Shown here one piece after another: positions 1-9,786 of a stretch of 64,000 nt of DNA. Position 1 is the stretch's first letter. The number at the start of each line of letters is the position of its first letter. Source of the DNA: Streptomyces sp. L-9-10 (lineage in GTDB: Bacteria; Actinomycetota; Actinomycetes; Streptomycetales; Streptomycetaceae); the NCBI RefSeq assembly GCF_004151105.1, contig NZ_PHRF01000053.1, positions 62,001 through 126,000 of the forward strand, given 5' to 3'. The position numbers were made by a program, and so were the translations under genes. The notes under the pieces are model-generated. The model made no database searches and was not told the origin of the DNA. It saw nothing but the letters and a program-made list of their open reading frames with translations.

Positions 1-245
1 GCGCGGTCCTCGGGGTCGTACAGCACCCGGTCGCCCGGCGTCACCGTCCGTACGTTCTGGCCCACGGCCACCACCTCGGCCCAGGCCAGCCGCCGGCCGA
101 CCTCCGCCGTCGCGGGGATGAGGATGCCGCCGGACGAACGCCGCTCGCCCTCCGGGATGTCCGTCCTGACCAGCACGCGGTCATGGAGCATCCGGATGGG
201 CAGTTTGTCGTGCTGGTCGTGTTGGCTGCGGGAGTTGTCGCTCAC
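1..245 (-). CDS. GroES-like co-chaperonin, partial (C-terminus off the window)
   Basis: Reading leftward from a GTG at 245, 81 residues are visible before the window edge. They match the Cpn10 pattern: a variable polar N-terminus, then the core RMLHDRVLVRTDIPEGERRS with a GGIL turn, and GDRVLYD further on. Family knowledge says such proteins cap a GroEL-type chaperonin. The longer acidic N-terminus and its position away from any groEL suggest the stand-alone GroES-like paralogue seen in Streptomyces rather than the main groES. The gene has no recognisable strong Shine-Dalgarno, so the start is a choice. Its end cannot be judged. Confidence 0.75.
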   Translation of the reverse strand, partial: MSDNSRSQHDQHDKLPIRMLHDRVLVRTDIPEGERRSSGGILIPATAEVGRRLAWAEVVAVGQNVRTVTPGDRVLYDPEDR

Positions 246-294
246 GACGCAGAACCTACCTGCCCACGCCGCCGGCGCACGCCACAGGGGCGGA

Positions 295-615
295 TCAAAG
301 CCTGCGGCGCCGCGTCGACACCACCAGCAGCCCCACCAGCCCGACCGCCACCAGCGCCACCGGCACCAGCCGCTCCAGCCTCGGCGCGCCGTCGTCCTTG
401 ACGAACGGCGCCCGTACGCCCGTCAGCGTCACTCTCACGGTCTCGAACGCGCGCCCGGCCGTCTGATCCACCGTGGAGACCATCTTGGCCTTGGCGTCGC
501 CGACGATCGTCTTCGGGTGCACCCGCACGCCGATCTCGTCGAGCGTCTCGGCGAGCTGCCCGCGCCTGCGGACGATGTCCGCCTCGATCTGCGCCGGGGT
601 CCTGGAATCCGACAC
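295..615 (-). CDS. DUF3618 membrane-anchored protein
   Basis: 106 residues from a GTG at 615, preceded by a GGAGG about 8 bases upstream. The N-terminus SRTPAQIEADIVRRRGQLAE is the typical DUF3618 opening, a short charged helix repeated in many actinobacterial membrane proteins. A single hydrophobic segment (LVPVALVAVGLVGLLVV) ends the protein, followed by a basic RRRR tail, so it is probably a C-tail-anchored protein facing the cytoplasm. Function is not known. It lies head to head with bcp (138 bases apart), a neighbourhood that suggests but does not prove a stress-related role. A longer reading frame starts at 693 but lacks a ribosome binding site. Confidence 0.8.
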   Translation of the reverse strand: MSDSRTPAQIEADIVRRRGQLAETLDEIGVRVHPKTIVGDAKAKMVSTVDQTAGRAFETVRVTLTGVRAPFVKDDGAPRLERLVPVALVAVGLVGLLVVSTRRRRL

Positions 616-752
616 CGCGCTGCCTCCGTCGTCGTGTCCGGTAGTCCTTCGCGGACAGTCTGTCAGCTCCGTCGTCACCGCACCCGGCGGCACCCCCGAT
701 TACGCTCGGCGGCGTACAGCACGACGTCCACCCCGCTCCACCGAGGAGAACC

Positions 753-1220
753 ATGAGCGAGCGCCTCCAGCCCGGCGACACCGCCCCCGCCTTCACCCTG
801 CCCGACGCCGACGGCAACGACGTATCGCTCGCCGACCACAAGGGCCGCAAGGTCATCGTCTACTTCTACCCGGCGGCGCTCACCCCGGGCTGCACCAAGC
901 AGGCCTGCGACTTCACGGACAACCTCGACCTGCTGGCCGGCGCGGGCTACGACGTCATCGGCGTGTCCCCCGACAAGCCGGAGAAGCTCGCGAAGTTCCG
1001 TGACAAGGAGAACCTCAAGGTCACCCTGGTCGGCGACCCCTCCAAGGCCGTCCTGGAGACATACGGGGCCTTCGGCGAGAAGAAGATGTACGGCAAGACC
1101 GTGACCGGCGTGATCCGCTCGACGATCATCGTCGACGAGGACGGCAAGGTCGAGCAGGCCCTCTACAACGTGCGGGCCACCGGCCATGTGGCGAAGATCA
1201 TCAAGGACCTCGGCATCTGA
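753..1220 (+). CDS. bcp: Thioredoxin-dependent peroxiredoxin Bcp/PrxQ
   Basis: 155 residues with ATG at 753 and GAGGAG just upstream. It reduces hydrogen peroxide and organic hydroperoxides using thioredoxin, in the cytoplasm. The PrxQ-type active site PAALTPGCTKQACDF is intact: peroxidatic Cys47 and a second Cys52 five residues on, giving the atypical 2-Cys mechanism. The later GVSPDKPEK and R(S)TIIVDEDG segments are also standard for the family. Length is normal. A 12-bp terminator hairpin follows, so the gene is probably monocistronic. Confidence 0.95.
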   Translation: MSERLQPGDTAPAFTLPDADGNDVSLADHKGRKVIVYFYPAALTPGCTKQACDFTDNLDLLAGAGYDVIGVSPDKPEKLAKFRDKENLKVTLVGDPSKAVLETYGAFGEKKMYGKTVTGVIRSTIIVDEDGKVEQALYNVRATGHVAKIIKDLGI

Positions 1221-1248
1221 GGATCCCGGCGTACGACGATTCGCTGTG

Positions 1249-1278
1249 ACCGAGGTCCCACTTGGGTGGGACCTCGGT
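1249..1278 (+). terminator. Rho-independent-type terminator after bcp
   Basis: A perfect 12-bp stem, ACCGAGGTCCCA (1249-1260) with TGGGACCTCGGT (1267-1278), closes a 6-base loop and is followed by only a short T run. It lies 28 bases after the bcp stop codon. Confidence 0.8.
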
Positions 1279-1343
1279 TTGCGATCGCCATGACCGTGCA
1301 GAAGGTTCCCTTGGACTGACTCACCCGAGGAAAGGACCACGCC

Positions 1344-2840
1344 ATGGCCGGCCAGGAGCACGAAGAGCAGGCCGACCCCGCCGCGGTCAAGCGCCACCCG
1401 GCCCTCTTCCGCACCATCAGACAGCGCAAGAACCCCAAGCTGCGGCGGTCCGACATCACCGTCACCGACGAGGCGGCGGTCAGGCGGGCGGTGAAGGCGG
1501 CCTCCCTGGGCAACGCCATGGAGTGGTTCGACTTCGGGATCTACAGCTATCTCGCCGTCACCATCGGACATGTGTTCTTCCCGTCGGGGAACTCCACGGT
1601 CGAACTGCTGTCCTCCTTCGCGACCTTCGCCGTGGCCTTTCTCGTACGCCCGCTCGGCGGCATGTTCTTCGGCCCGATGGGTGACAGGCTCGGCCGCAAG
1701 AAGGTCCTCGCACTGACGATGATCATGATGGCGATCGGCACCTTCGCCATCGGGCTGATCCCCTCGTTCGCCTCGATCGGGTTCTGGGCCCCGGTCCTGC
1801 TGATCTTCTTCCGGCTGGTCCAGGGCTTCTCCACCGGCGGCGAGTACGGCGGCGCGTCCACGTTCATCGCGGAGTACGCCCCCGACAAGCGCCGGGGATT
1901 CTTCGGCAGCTTCCTGGAGTTCGGCACCCTCGCCGGATACATCGGCGCGGCGGGCCTGGTCACCGCGCTGACCGCGGCGCTCGGCCCGGACGGTATGGAG
2001 GCATGGGGCTGGCGCGTCCCGTTCCTGATCGCGGGGCCGCTGGGACTGGTCGGTCTGTATCTGCGACTGCGGCTCGACGAGACGCCCGCGTTCCAGAAGC
2101 TGGAGTCGGACAGCGCGCACGCCTCCGAGGCGGCGGACTCGGTGGAGATCACCACGAAGGACGACCTGGCCAAGATCTTCCGGCAGTACTGGCCCACGCT
2201 GATCCTGTGCATCGCGCTGGTCGGCGCGTACAACGTCACGGACTACATGCTGCTGTCGTACATGCCGACGTATCTCTCGGACGAGCTGGGCTACAGCGAG
2301 ACGCACGGGCTGCTCATCCTGCTGGCCGTGATGGCCTTCCTCATGCTGATCATCAACCAGGTCGGCAAGCTCAACGACCGCTTCGGCCGCAAGCCGCTGC
2401 TGATGGCGGGCATGCTCGGCTTCTTCTTCCTCTCGCTGCCCTCGTTCCTCCTGATCAGGCAGGGCGGCATCCTGGCGATCACGGCGGGCGTACTGATGCT
2501 GGGGCTGTCCCTGGTCTGCCTCCTGGGCACCATGTCGGCCGCGCTCCCCGCGCTGTTCCCGACGGAGGTCAGGTACGGCTCGCTCTCCGTGGGCTACAAC
2601 CTCTCGGCGTCCCTCTTCGGCGGCACGACCCCCCTGGTGATCACCGGACTGATCAGCCTGACCGGCAACAACCTGATGCCGGCGTACTACTCGATGGCGG
2701 CGGCGCTGGTGGGCGTGATCGCGGTGGCCTGCATGAAGGAGACCGCCCAGCGCCCGCTGGCGGGCTCGCCACCGTCGGTCGCGACGGAGGCGGAAGCGGT
2801 GCGACTGGTGGAATCACAGTCCCCCGAGCCCAAGTTCTGA
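1344..2840 (+). CDS. MFS transporter, metabolite:H+ symporter (ProP-like) family
   Basis: 498 residues, start ATG 1344 with GAGGAAAGG upstream. About 12 hydrophobic segments follow an ~50-residue cytoplasmic N-terminus. The loop signature GDRLGRKK after the second segment and STGGEYGG in the fifth are typical of the MHS subfamily (proline/betaine ProP, shikimate, alpha-ketoglutarate carriers), which import small organic acids or osmolytes with protons. The substrate cannot be read from sequence. There is no linked osmosensing coiled coil at the C-terminus as in E. coli ProP, so osmoregulation is not implied. Confidence 0.85.
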   Translation: MAGQEHEEQADPAAVKRHPALFRTIRQRKNPKLRRSDITVTDEAAVRRAVKAASLGNAMEWFDFGIYSYLAVTIGHVFFPSGNSTVELLSSFATFAVAFLVRPLGGMFFGPMGDRLGRKKVLALTMIMMAIGTFAIGLIPSFASIGFWAPVLLIFFRLVQGFSTGGEYGGASTFIAEYAPDKRRGFFGSFLEFGTLAGYIGAAGLVTALTAALGPDGMEAWGWRVPFLIAGPLGLVGLYLRLRLDETPAFQKLESDSAHASEAADSVEITTKDDLAKIFRQYWPTLILCIALVGAYNVTDYMLLSYMPTYLSDELGYSETHGLLILLAVMAFLMLIINQVGKLNDRFGRKPLLMAGMLGFFFLSLPSFLLIRQGGILAITAGVLMLGLSLVCLLGTMSAALPALFPTEVRYGSLSVGYNLSASLFGGTTPLVITGLISLTGNNLMPAYYSMAAALVGVIAVACMKETAQRPLAGSPPSVATEAEAVRLVESQSPEPKF

Positions 2841-2871
2841 CGTCGGCCGGGCGCAGTAAGCTATGCGCCGC

Positions 2872-2946
2872 GGGTCCGTACCCCAGCTGGCCAGAGGGCG
2901 CCGGTTTAGGTCCGGTGTGTCGTGGGTTCGAGTCCCACCGGGCCCA
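2872..2946 (+). tRNA. tRNA-Leu (anticodon TAG, reads CUA)
   Basis: 75 nt. The 7-bp acceptor (GGGTCCG with CGGGCCC, one G-T pair), the anticodon stem with loop TTTAGGT (anticodon 2907-2909), and the T-arm GTGGG-TTCGAGT-CCCAC (2922-2938) all fold. Discriminator base is A, as expected for Leu; CCA is not encoded. Oddly, the variable region is only five bases (2917-2921), whereas bacterial leucine tRNAs normally carry a long class II arm, and the D-stem pairs imperfectly. It may be a genuine atypical isoacceptor, or decayed. It sits between the MFS gene and a shared terminator. Confidence 0.8.
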
Positions 2947-2953
2947 CGCCGAA

Positions 2954-2985
2954 GGGGCGCGGAGCCAGAAATGACTCCGCGCCCC
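2954..2985. terminator. Bidirectional terminator between tRNA-Leu and rdgB
   Basis: An 11-bp perfect stem GGGGCGCGGAG (2954-2964) with CTCCGCGCCCC (2975-2985) and a 10-base loop. It lies 7 bases beyond the tRNA and 20 bases beyond the rdgB stop, so it can serve both converging transcripts. Confidence 0.75.
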
Positions 2986-3005
2986 TCGACGTGAGGATGC
3001 CGCTG

Positions 3006-3608
3006 TCAGCCCAGTAGTTCGCGTACCTGCGGGATCAGCGCGCGGAATGCCTTGCCCCGGTGGCTGATCGCGTTCTTCTCGGCCGGGGACAGTTCCGCGC
3101 AGGTGCGGGTTTCGCCGGAGGGCTGGAGGATCGGGTCATAGCCGAAGCCGCCCGTGCCGGACGGGGATTCCCTGAGGGTGCCCAGGAGGCGGCCTTCGAC
3201 CACGCGTTCCGTGCCGTCCGGGAGGGCCAGGGCCGCGGCGCAGGCGAAGTGGGCGGCGCGGTGGGGCGGGGCGATGTCGGAGAGCTGGGCCAGGAGCAGG
3301 TTCAGGTTGGCGGTGTCGTCGCCGTGGGTGCCGGCCCAGCGGGCGGAGAAGATGCCGGGGGCGCCGCCGAGGACGTCGACGCACAGGCCGGAGTCGTCGG
3401 CCACGGCGGGGAGGCCGGTGGCGTCGGCGAGGGCGTGGGCCTTGAGGAGCGCGTTCTCGGCGAAGGTGACGCCGGTCTCCTTGACGTCGGGGATGTCGGG
3501 GTAGGCGTCCGCGCCGACGAGGTCGTGGGGCAGACCTGCGTCGGCGAGGATGGCCTGGAGTTCGATGAGCTTCCCGGCGTTCCGGGTGGCGAGGATCAGG
3601 CGGGTCAT
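3006..3608 (-). CDS. rdgB: dITP/XTP pyrophosphatase (Ham1/RdgB)
   Basis: 200 residues from ATG 3608. The enzyme hydrolyses non-canonical purine nucleoside triphosphates (dITP, XTP) to the monophosphate and pyrophosphate, keeping them out of DNA and RNA. The N-terminal LILATRNAGKLIEL matches the family (T/S)xNxxK substrate-binding motif, and VADDSGLCVDVLGGAPGIFS, FGYDP and SHRGKA are the other conserved blocks. Length is normal. It is followed on the chromosome by a lipoprotein gene and rph, the usual actinobacterial rph-rdgB neighbourhood. Confidence 0.96.
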   Translation of the reverse strand: MTRLILATRNAGKLIELQAILADAGLPHDLVGADAYPDIPDVKETGVTFAENALLKAHALADATGLPAVADDSGLCVDVLGGAPGIFSARWAGTHGDDTANLNLLLAQLSDIAPPHRAAHFACAAALALPDGTERVVEGRLLGTLRESPSGTGGFGYDPILQPSGETRTCAELSPAEKNAISHRGKAFRALIPQVRELLG

Positions 3609-3657
3609 GCCCCCCAGTATCGGACGGGGGTGCCCGGCCGGGCCGGGAGGGGCCCGG

Positions 3658-4053
3658 TCAGGGTGTGCAGATCTTGCCGATCTCGGACGCGGCGTCGGTG
3701 AGAGGGGTGAGGTCGGGGGCGCTGTCGCCGTTCTTGACGGACGTACGGACGTTGTCGACGCCCTTGCCCAGGTCGTCGACCGCCTTGCCGAGGTCCGCGT
3801 TGTCGGTCTGGTCGCCGAGCTTGTCGAGCTTGTTGTCGATGTCGTTGAGCGTCTCGTCGATCTGGAGCGGGTTGTCCCCGGCGTTGGAGATGGCCTGCTG
3901 GAGGTCGTTGACGCTGCCGGCGATGGCGTCGGCGGTCTTGACGCAGTCCAGCGCCTTGTCGAGGGCGCCGCAGCCTGTCAGGGGCAGGGCGAGTACGGCG
4001 GTGGCGGCGAGTGCCAGGGTGATGCGGCGTCGGCGTGTCGGCACGGCGGACAT
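3658..4053 (-). CDS. Small lipoprotein of unknown function
   Basis: 131 residues from ATG 4053, preceded by GGGAGGAA at good spacing; the frame is open to 4086 but has no second ribosome site. A basic start (PTRRRRITLALAATAVLALP) and lipobox LTGC mark a secreted lipoprotein. The mature part is a helical, Asp/Lys/Leu-rich repeat of segments like LNDIDNKLDKLGD and VDDLGKGVDNV, suggesting a coiled-coil bundle, with one Cys near the end (KICTP) that could pair with the one at LDCVK. Function unknown. It lies between rdgB and rph on the same strand with about 50-140 base gaps. Confidence 0.85.
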   Translation of the reverse strand: MSAVPTRRRRITLALAATAVLALPLTGCGALDKALDCVKTADAIAGSVNDLQQAISNAGDNPLQIDETLNDIDNKLDKLGDQTDNADLGKAVDDLGKGVDNVRTSVKNGDSAPDLTPLTDAASEIGKICTP

Positions 4054-4191
4054 GGCGCGATTCCTCCCCGAGGTGGACGGGCGCACGGTTCGGTCCGTGC
4101 GCCCGTGCGTGTGGAGACGCCCCGGGGGGTCTTCTTGGTTGCTTCTTTACCCGGCGGGCCCGCTCAGCGGGTCCGGCTCGGAGAGTCCGCG

Positions 4192-4923
<732 letters not shown>

Positions 4924-4950
4924 GGGCTTGAGCCTATAGGGCCTGCGCGA

Positions 4951-4982
4951 AGGGCCTGTTCCGGTGGTCCGGATCAGGCCCT
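4951..4982 (-). terminator. Hairpin terminator between nagF and rph
   Basis: AGGGCCTGTTCCGG (4951-4964) pairs with CCGGATCAGGCCCT (4969-4982) with one mismatch, around a TGGT loop. It lies just beyond the nagF stop and should limit read-through into rph. Confidence 0.6.
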
Positions 4983-5010
4983 CTGGGTGGTTCCGCCGAC
5001 TGTCAGCGCT

Positions 5011-5244
5011 TCACATCATGTCTTCGATCTCACTGGCGATGGGGTCGGCGTCGGTGCCGATGACGACCTGGATCGCGGTGCCCATCTTCACGACGCCGTG
5101 GGCACCGGCGGCCTTCAGGGCGGTCTCGTCGACGAGGTCCGGGTTGACGACCTCGGTGCGCAGGCGGGTGATGCAGCCCTCGACCTCTTCGATGTTGTCG
5201 AGTCCGCCGAGCCCGGCGACGATCTTCTCAGCCTTGGTGGCCAT
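5011..5244 (-). CDS. nagF: PTS GlcNAc-specific EIIB component
   Basis: 77 residues from ATG 5244. This is a free-standing EIIB domain: the phosphorylated cysteine is Cys24 in EEVEGCITRLR, and VVKMGTAIQVVIGTDADPIA matches the C-terminal half of the glucose-family EIIB. It should pass phosphate from EIIA to the sugar bound by the EIIC membrane proteins encoded divergently. Split EIIB and EIIC is normal for Streptomyces (nagF with nagE1/nagE2). The dre site at 5432 lies in the shared divergent region and probably controls both sides. Confidence 0.93.
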   Translation of the reverse strand: MATKAEKIVAGLGGLDNIEEVEGCITRLRTEVVNPDLVDETALKAAGAHGVVKMGTAIQVVIGTDADPIASEIEDMM

Positions 5245-5431
5245 GTCTTTCTCCCTGACTGTCGAAAAGCGCTGTACCGGCCCGGCGCGGGCCTGTTCCG
5301 CGTGACCTTCTGAACCGTTTCGCCACGGTAACGCACGGTTGGACCATCTTCACGGGCGCGCGTACACCACGTACCCAATGATGACGATCAACGGCGCCCC
5401 GCCCGCGACCGGCCCCCGGGAGCCTATCGCA

Positions 5432-5447
5432 ACTGGTCTACACCAGT
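5432..5447. promoter_or_regulatory. DasR operator (dre site) between nagF and nagE1
   Basis: ACTGGTCTACACCAGT is a near-perfect match to the known dre consensus (A-C/G-TGGTCTAGACCA-C/G-T). It lies 22 bases before the nagE1 start and 187 bases from the nagF start. DasR, a GntR-family repressor released by glucosamine-6-phosphate, is the expected ligand (established in S. coelicolor; inferred here). Confidence 0.9.
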
Positions 5448-5469
5448 CGGGAAGGACGGGAGAGCGCCG

Positions 5470-6753
5470 ATGACCTCCGACAGCACGGCAGCGCCGCGGC
5501 GGGGGCCGGCGAGGCCGGGGAAGCGCTGGTGGAACGGGCTGTTCCAGGGGCTTCAGAAGATCGGGCGCAGCCTCCAGCTCCCGGTGGCCGTACTACCCGC
5601 GGCGGGGCTGCTCGTCAGTCTCGGGAACCTCTTCGCGGCCTATCTGCACGGTCCCTTCTGGGACAGGACGGCGAGGGTGCTCAGCCTTGGCGGCGGCGCC
5701 GTTCTGGACGGCGCGTTCGGACTGCCGCTGCTCTTCTGCATCGGGGTCGCGATCGGCTTCGCCAAGAAGGCGGACGGCTCCACCGCGCTCGCCGCGGTCA
5801 CCGGCTTCCTCGTCTACCACGGCGTGCTGGCCGCCTTCCCGGTCGGCGGTTCGGTGACGAAGGCGACGCCCGACGGCACCCCGCAGAACCCCGGCGTGCT
5901 GGGCGGCATTCTGATCGGGCTGCTCACGGCGGTCGTCTGGCAGCGGTTCCACCGTACGAGACTGGTCGACTGGCTGGGCTTCTTCAACGGCCGCCGCCTG
6001 GTGCCGATCCTGATGGCCTTCATCTGCACCCTCCTCGGTGTGGCCTTCGGGCTGCTGTGGCAGCCGGTCGGGGACGCGCTGACCGCGTTCGCCAAGCAGC
6101 TGATCGGTCTGGGCGCGTGGGGTGCGGGCATCTTCGGGGTCGCCAACCGGCTGCTCATCCCCATCGGCCTGCACCAGTTCCTGAACACGTTCTTCTGGTT
6201 CCAGGCCGGTGAGTACACCGAGCCGGACGGGACCGTCGTGATGGGCGATCTGACCCGGTTCTTCGCCGGGGACCCCTCGGCGGGCCAGTTCATGTCCGGG
6301 TTCTTCCCGATCATGATGTTCGGCCTGCCGGCCGCCGCGCTCGCCATCGCGCACAGCGCGCGCCCCGAGCACCGCAAGAGGGTGACGGGCCTGATGGCCT
6401 CCCTCGCGCTGACCTCGTTCGTCACGGGCGTGACCGAGCCGCTGGAGTTCTCCTTCATGTTCGCGGCGCCCCTGCTGTACGGTGCTCACGCGCTGCTGAC
6501 CGGCGCTTCGATGGCGATCACCTGGGCGCTGGGCGTGCACGCGGGCTTCAGCTTCTCGGCCGGCTTGATCGACTACGTGGTCAACTGGCACCTTGACACC
6601 AAGCCCTGGCTGATCATTCCGATCGGCCTCTGCTTCGCGGTCGTCTACTACGTGCTGTTCCGCGTCGCGATCAGGGCGTTCGACATCCCGACGCCGGGGC
6701 GTGAGCCCGAGGAGCTGGAAGAGGCCGTCGAGAAGCAGAACACCCAGCCGTAG
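5470..6753 (+). CDS. nagE1: PTS N-acetylglucosamine permease EIIC (first copy)
   Basis: 427 residues from ATG 5470; the leader has a GGGAAGGACGGGAGAG stretch. It carries only the EIIC domain: about ten membrane segments starting with QKIGRSLQLPVAVLPAAGLL, the sugar-site block VANRLLIPIGLHQFLNTFFW, and the conserved GVTEPLEFSFMF. No EIIB or EIIA is fused. It should import GlcNAc with NagF as phosphate donor. It is a paralogue of the next gene and has a longer extracellular insert (TEPDGTVVMGDLTRFFAGD). The two genes may represent a duplication with separate dre control. Confidence 0.93.
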   Translation: MTSDSTAAPRRGPARPGKRWWNGLFQGLQKIGRSLQLPVAVLPAAGLLVSLGNLFAAYLHGPFWDRTARVLSLGGGAVLDGAFGLPLLFCIGVAIGFAKKADGSTALAAVTGFLVYHGVLAAFPVGGSVTKATPDGTPQNPGVLGGILIGLLTAVVWQRFHRTRLVDWLGFFNGRRLVPILMAFICTLLGVAFGLLWQPVGDALTAFAKQLIGLGAWGAGIFGVANRLLIPIGLHQFLNTFFWFQAGEYTEPDGTVVMGDLTRFFAGDPSAGQFMSGFFPIMMFGLPAAALAIAHSARPEHRKRVTGLMASLALTSFVTGVTEPLEFSFMFAAPLLYGAHALLTGASMAITWALGVHAGFSFSAGLIDYVVNWHLDTKPWLIIPIGLCFAVVYYVLFRVAIRAFDIPTPGREPEELEEAVEKQNTQP

Positions 6754-6764
6754 AAGGGACCGGG

Positions 6765-6830
6765 CGGCCCGGCGCGGACCATGGCCCAGGCCACAGTCGG
6801 CCCGGCGCGGACTATGGCCCAGGCCACAGA
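6765..6830. repeat. 33-bp tandem direct repeat in the nagE1-nagE2 gap
   Basis: Two adjacent copies, 6765-6797 and 6798-6830, of a unit beginning CGGCCCGGCGCGGAC and ending ATGGCCCAGGCCACAG differ at one internal base plus the last base. They lie between the nagE1 stop and the nagE2 operators. Confidence 0.9.
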
Positions 6831-6867
6831 TTTCGCAGGTTCCTTATATGAATCACACCGTGCTACA

Positions 6868-6883
6868 ACTGGTCTACACCACT
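6868..6883. promoter_or_regulatory. DasR operator (dre site 1) upstream of nagE2
   Basis: ACTGGTCTACACCACT differs from the dre consensus at a single position. It is 51 bases before the nagE2 start, so nagE2 has its own DasR-controlled promoter. Confidence 0.88.
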
Positions 6884-6899
6884 GATGGTGTAGACCACA
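6884..6899. promoter_or_regulatory. Second, weaker dre-like site upstream of nagE2
   Basis: GATGGTGTAGACCACA keeps the TGGT-n-TAGACCA core and directly abuts the site at 6868-6883. Tandem sites would allow two DasR dimers side by side. Confidence 0.6.
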
Positions 6900-6933
6900 C
6901 GGCCGCGCGCCGTGTTCCCCCTGGAGGAAGTTG

Positions 6934-8217
<1,284 letters not shown>

Positions 8218-8231
8218 CCTCTCCGCACGCT

Positions 8232-8271
8232 CCGTGGGCCCGGTCGTCGTCAGGAACGGCCGGGCCCACGG
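8232..8271. terminator. Bidirectional terminator between nagE2 and the MBL-fold gene
   Basis: A perfect 12-bp stem CCGTGGGCCCGG (8232-8243) with CCGGGCCCACGG (8260-8271) and a 16-base loop lies between the two converging genes. Confidence 0.7.
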
Positions 8272-8293
8272 CTGTACGTGGTCCCGCGGCCGG

Positions 8294-9046
8294 TCAGATC
8301 TCGTACACCGTGCCGGGAACGGCCAGCTCCGCCGGGCCCGCGTACACATCACGCGCGTCGGACAGGTTCCGCTCGGCGTCCGTCCAGGGCGGGATATGCG
8401 TGAGCACCAGCCTGCGCGCCCGCGCCCGCGCGGCATGGGCGCCGGCCTCACGGCCGTTCAGATGGAGCCCGACGACATCCTCCTTGCCGTGCGTGAAGGC
8501 TGCCTCGCAGAGGAACAGATCCGTGTCCTCCGCCAGTTCCACCAGCGGCTCGCAGACCCCGGTGTCCCCCGAGTACGTGAGCGACCGGCCGCCGTGCTCG
8601 ACCCGGATACCGAAGGTGTCGACGGGGTGCGCGACCTTCTCCGTCCGTACCGAGAAGGGGCCGATGTCGAAGGAGCCCGGCTTGAGCGTGTGGAAGTCGA
8701 AGACCTCGCTCATGGACTTGTCCGAGGGGGTGTCCGCGTACGCCGTGGTGAGACGCTGCTCGGTGCCCTCGGGGCCGTAGACGGGGATGGCGTCACAGCG
8801 GCCGCCGTCGAACCGGTAGTAACGGGCGACGAAGTAGGCACACATGTCGATGCAGTGGTCGGCGTGGAGATGGCTGAGGAAAACGGCGTCGAGGTCGTAG
8901 AGACCAATGTGGCGCTGCAGCTCGCCGAGGGCGCCGTTACCCATGTCGAGGAGCAGCCGGAAGCCGTCGGCCTCTACGAGGTAGCTGGAGCAGGCCGATC
9001 CCGCGGAGGGGAACGAGCCTGAACAGCCGACGACGGTGAGCTTCAT
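8294..9046 (-). CDS. MBL-fold metallohydrolase (RNase Z / cyclic nucleotide phosphodiesterase-like)
   Basis: 250 residues from ATG 9046, with GGAGG about 10 bases upstream. The metal-binding signature SHLHADHCIDM and later GDTGVCEPL, FLCEAAF and LVLTHIPPW give the full set of zinc ligands seen in RNase Z and in the type of phosphodiesterase/hydrolase common beside the Streptomyces nag genes. There is no signal peptide. The true substrate is not deducible; a cyclic nucleotide or an RNA 3' end are the family options. The open frame extends upstream into the repeat block, which is not coding. Confidence 0.87.
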   Translation of the reverse strand: MKLTVVGCSGSFPSAGSACSSYLVEADGFRLLLDMGNGALGELQRHIGLYDLDAVFLSHLHADHCIDMCAYFVARYYRFDGGRCDAIPVYGPEGTEQRLTTAYADTPSDKSMSEVFDFHTLKPGSFDIGPFSVRTEKVAHPVDTFGIRVEHGGRSLTYSGDTGVCEPLVELAEDTDLFLCEAAFTHGKEDVVGLHLNGREAGAHAARARARRLVLTHIPPWTDAERNLSDARDVYAGPAELAVPGTVYEI

Positions 9047-9786
9047 GGAGCGGGAACCTCCGTGGCATGGAAGGGGGGCGACGGGGGTCGTGCGGTTCGT
9101 CGAGCGTAAGGCGCGAAAGGGCGGGTCGCTCCTCCACAGTGGGCCGTTGTGGGGGAACTCACCTGGCCTGTCACCGGTTCGGATGGGGTGCGCCGTCCGC
9201 GGTCGCGGTGTGCCGGTTGCGGTTTCGTACGGCTGGTGCCGGGGGCCGGGGCGGTGCGCCTCCGGCGGGGGGTGCGGGTGCGCGTGCGGGTGCCGGGGTC
9301 CGGGGCGGTGCGCCTCCGGCGGGGGGTGCGGGTGCGCGCGCTGGTGCCGGGGGCCGGGGCCTCCGGAGGCGCATGTCCGGACGGCATGCTGTGTTTTCCC
9401 GGGGGCACCCCCGGACCCCCCGTACGGCGCGACTCTGCCCAGTCGATGGTTCGGGCGTCCGTGCGCCACACATCACGCTTTAGTGTCCGAACACGCACCT
9501 CCTACGCCCCCGACCCCCTCCCCCGGTGGTCGGCCCCCACTGCCCGCCCGGCTGGGGGTGAGTGGGCCGGTGCGGGATGGTTCGTGCCCTCGCGCATGGT
9601 CCCCGTGGCTTGTGCGGGCGGTGAAGGGGAGCGCGCTGTGTGGCGCGCGGACGCCCGAACCATCGTCAGGGCTGCTACGCGCCGTACATCATGCAGTCCC
9701 GGACACGAGCCCCGGCCACAACCCGCACACCGAAACCGGCCCCCGCCAAGACGAACCCCCCGCCGGAGGCGCACCGCCGGAAGGCG
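9047..9786. repeat. Repeat-rich non-coding block
   Basis: 740 bases without a convincing gene. A 39-base direct repeat occurs at 9246-9284 and 9300-9338 (period 54). A 24-base stretch of it (9250-9273) reappears inverted at 9755-9778. A second inverted pair has arms 9422-9472 and 9637-9687, with a 28-base core (9445-9472 / 9637-9664) differing at one base. Reading frames across it are long only because GC is extreme. It separates the MBL-fold gene from cysM and could fold into large stem-loops. Confidence 0.8.

Noticed and set aside
675..2306. 543-codon minus-strand ORF
   Set aside because: Lies antisense to the peroxiredoxin and MFS genes; high GC in the other strand keeps the frame open. 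The residue pattern is Arg/Gly/Asp-rich without a fold.
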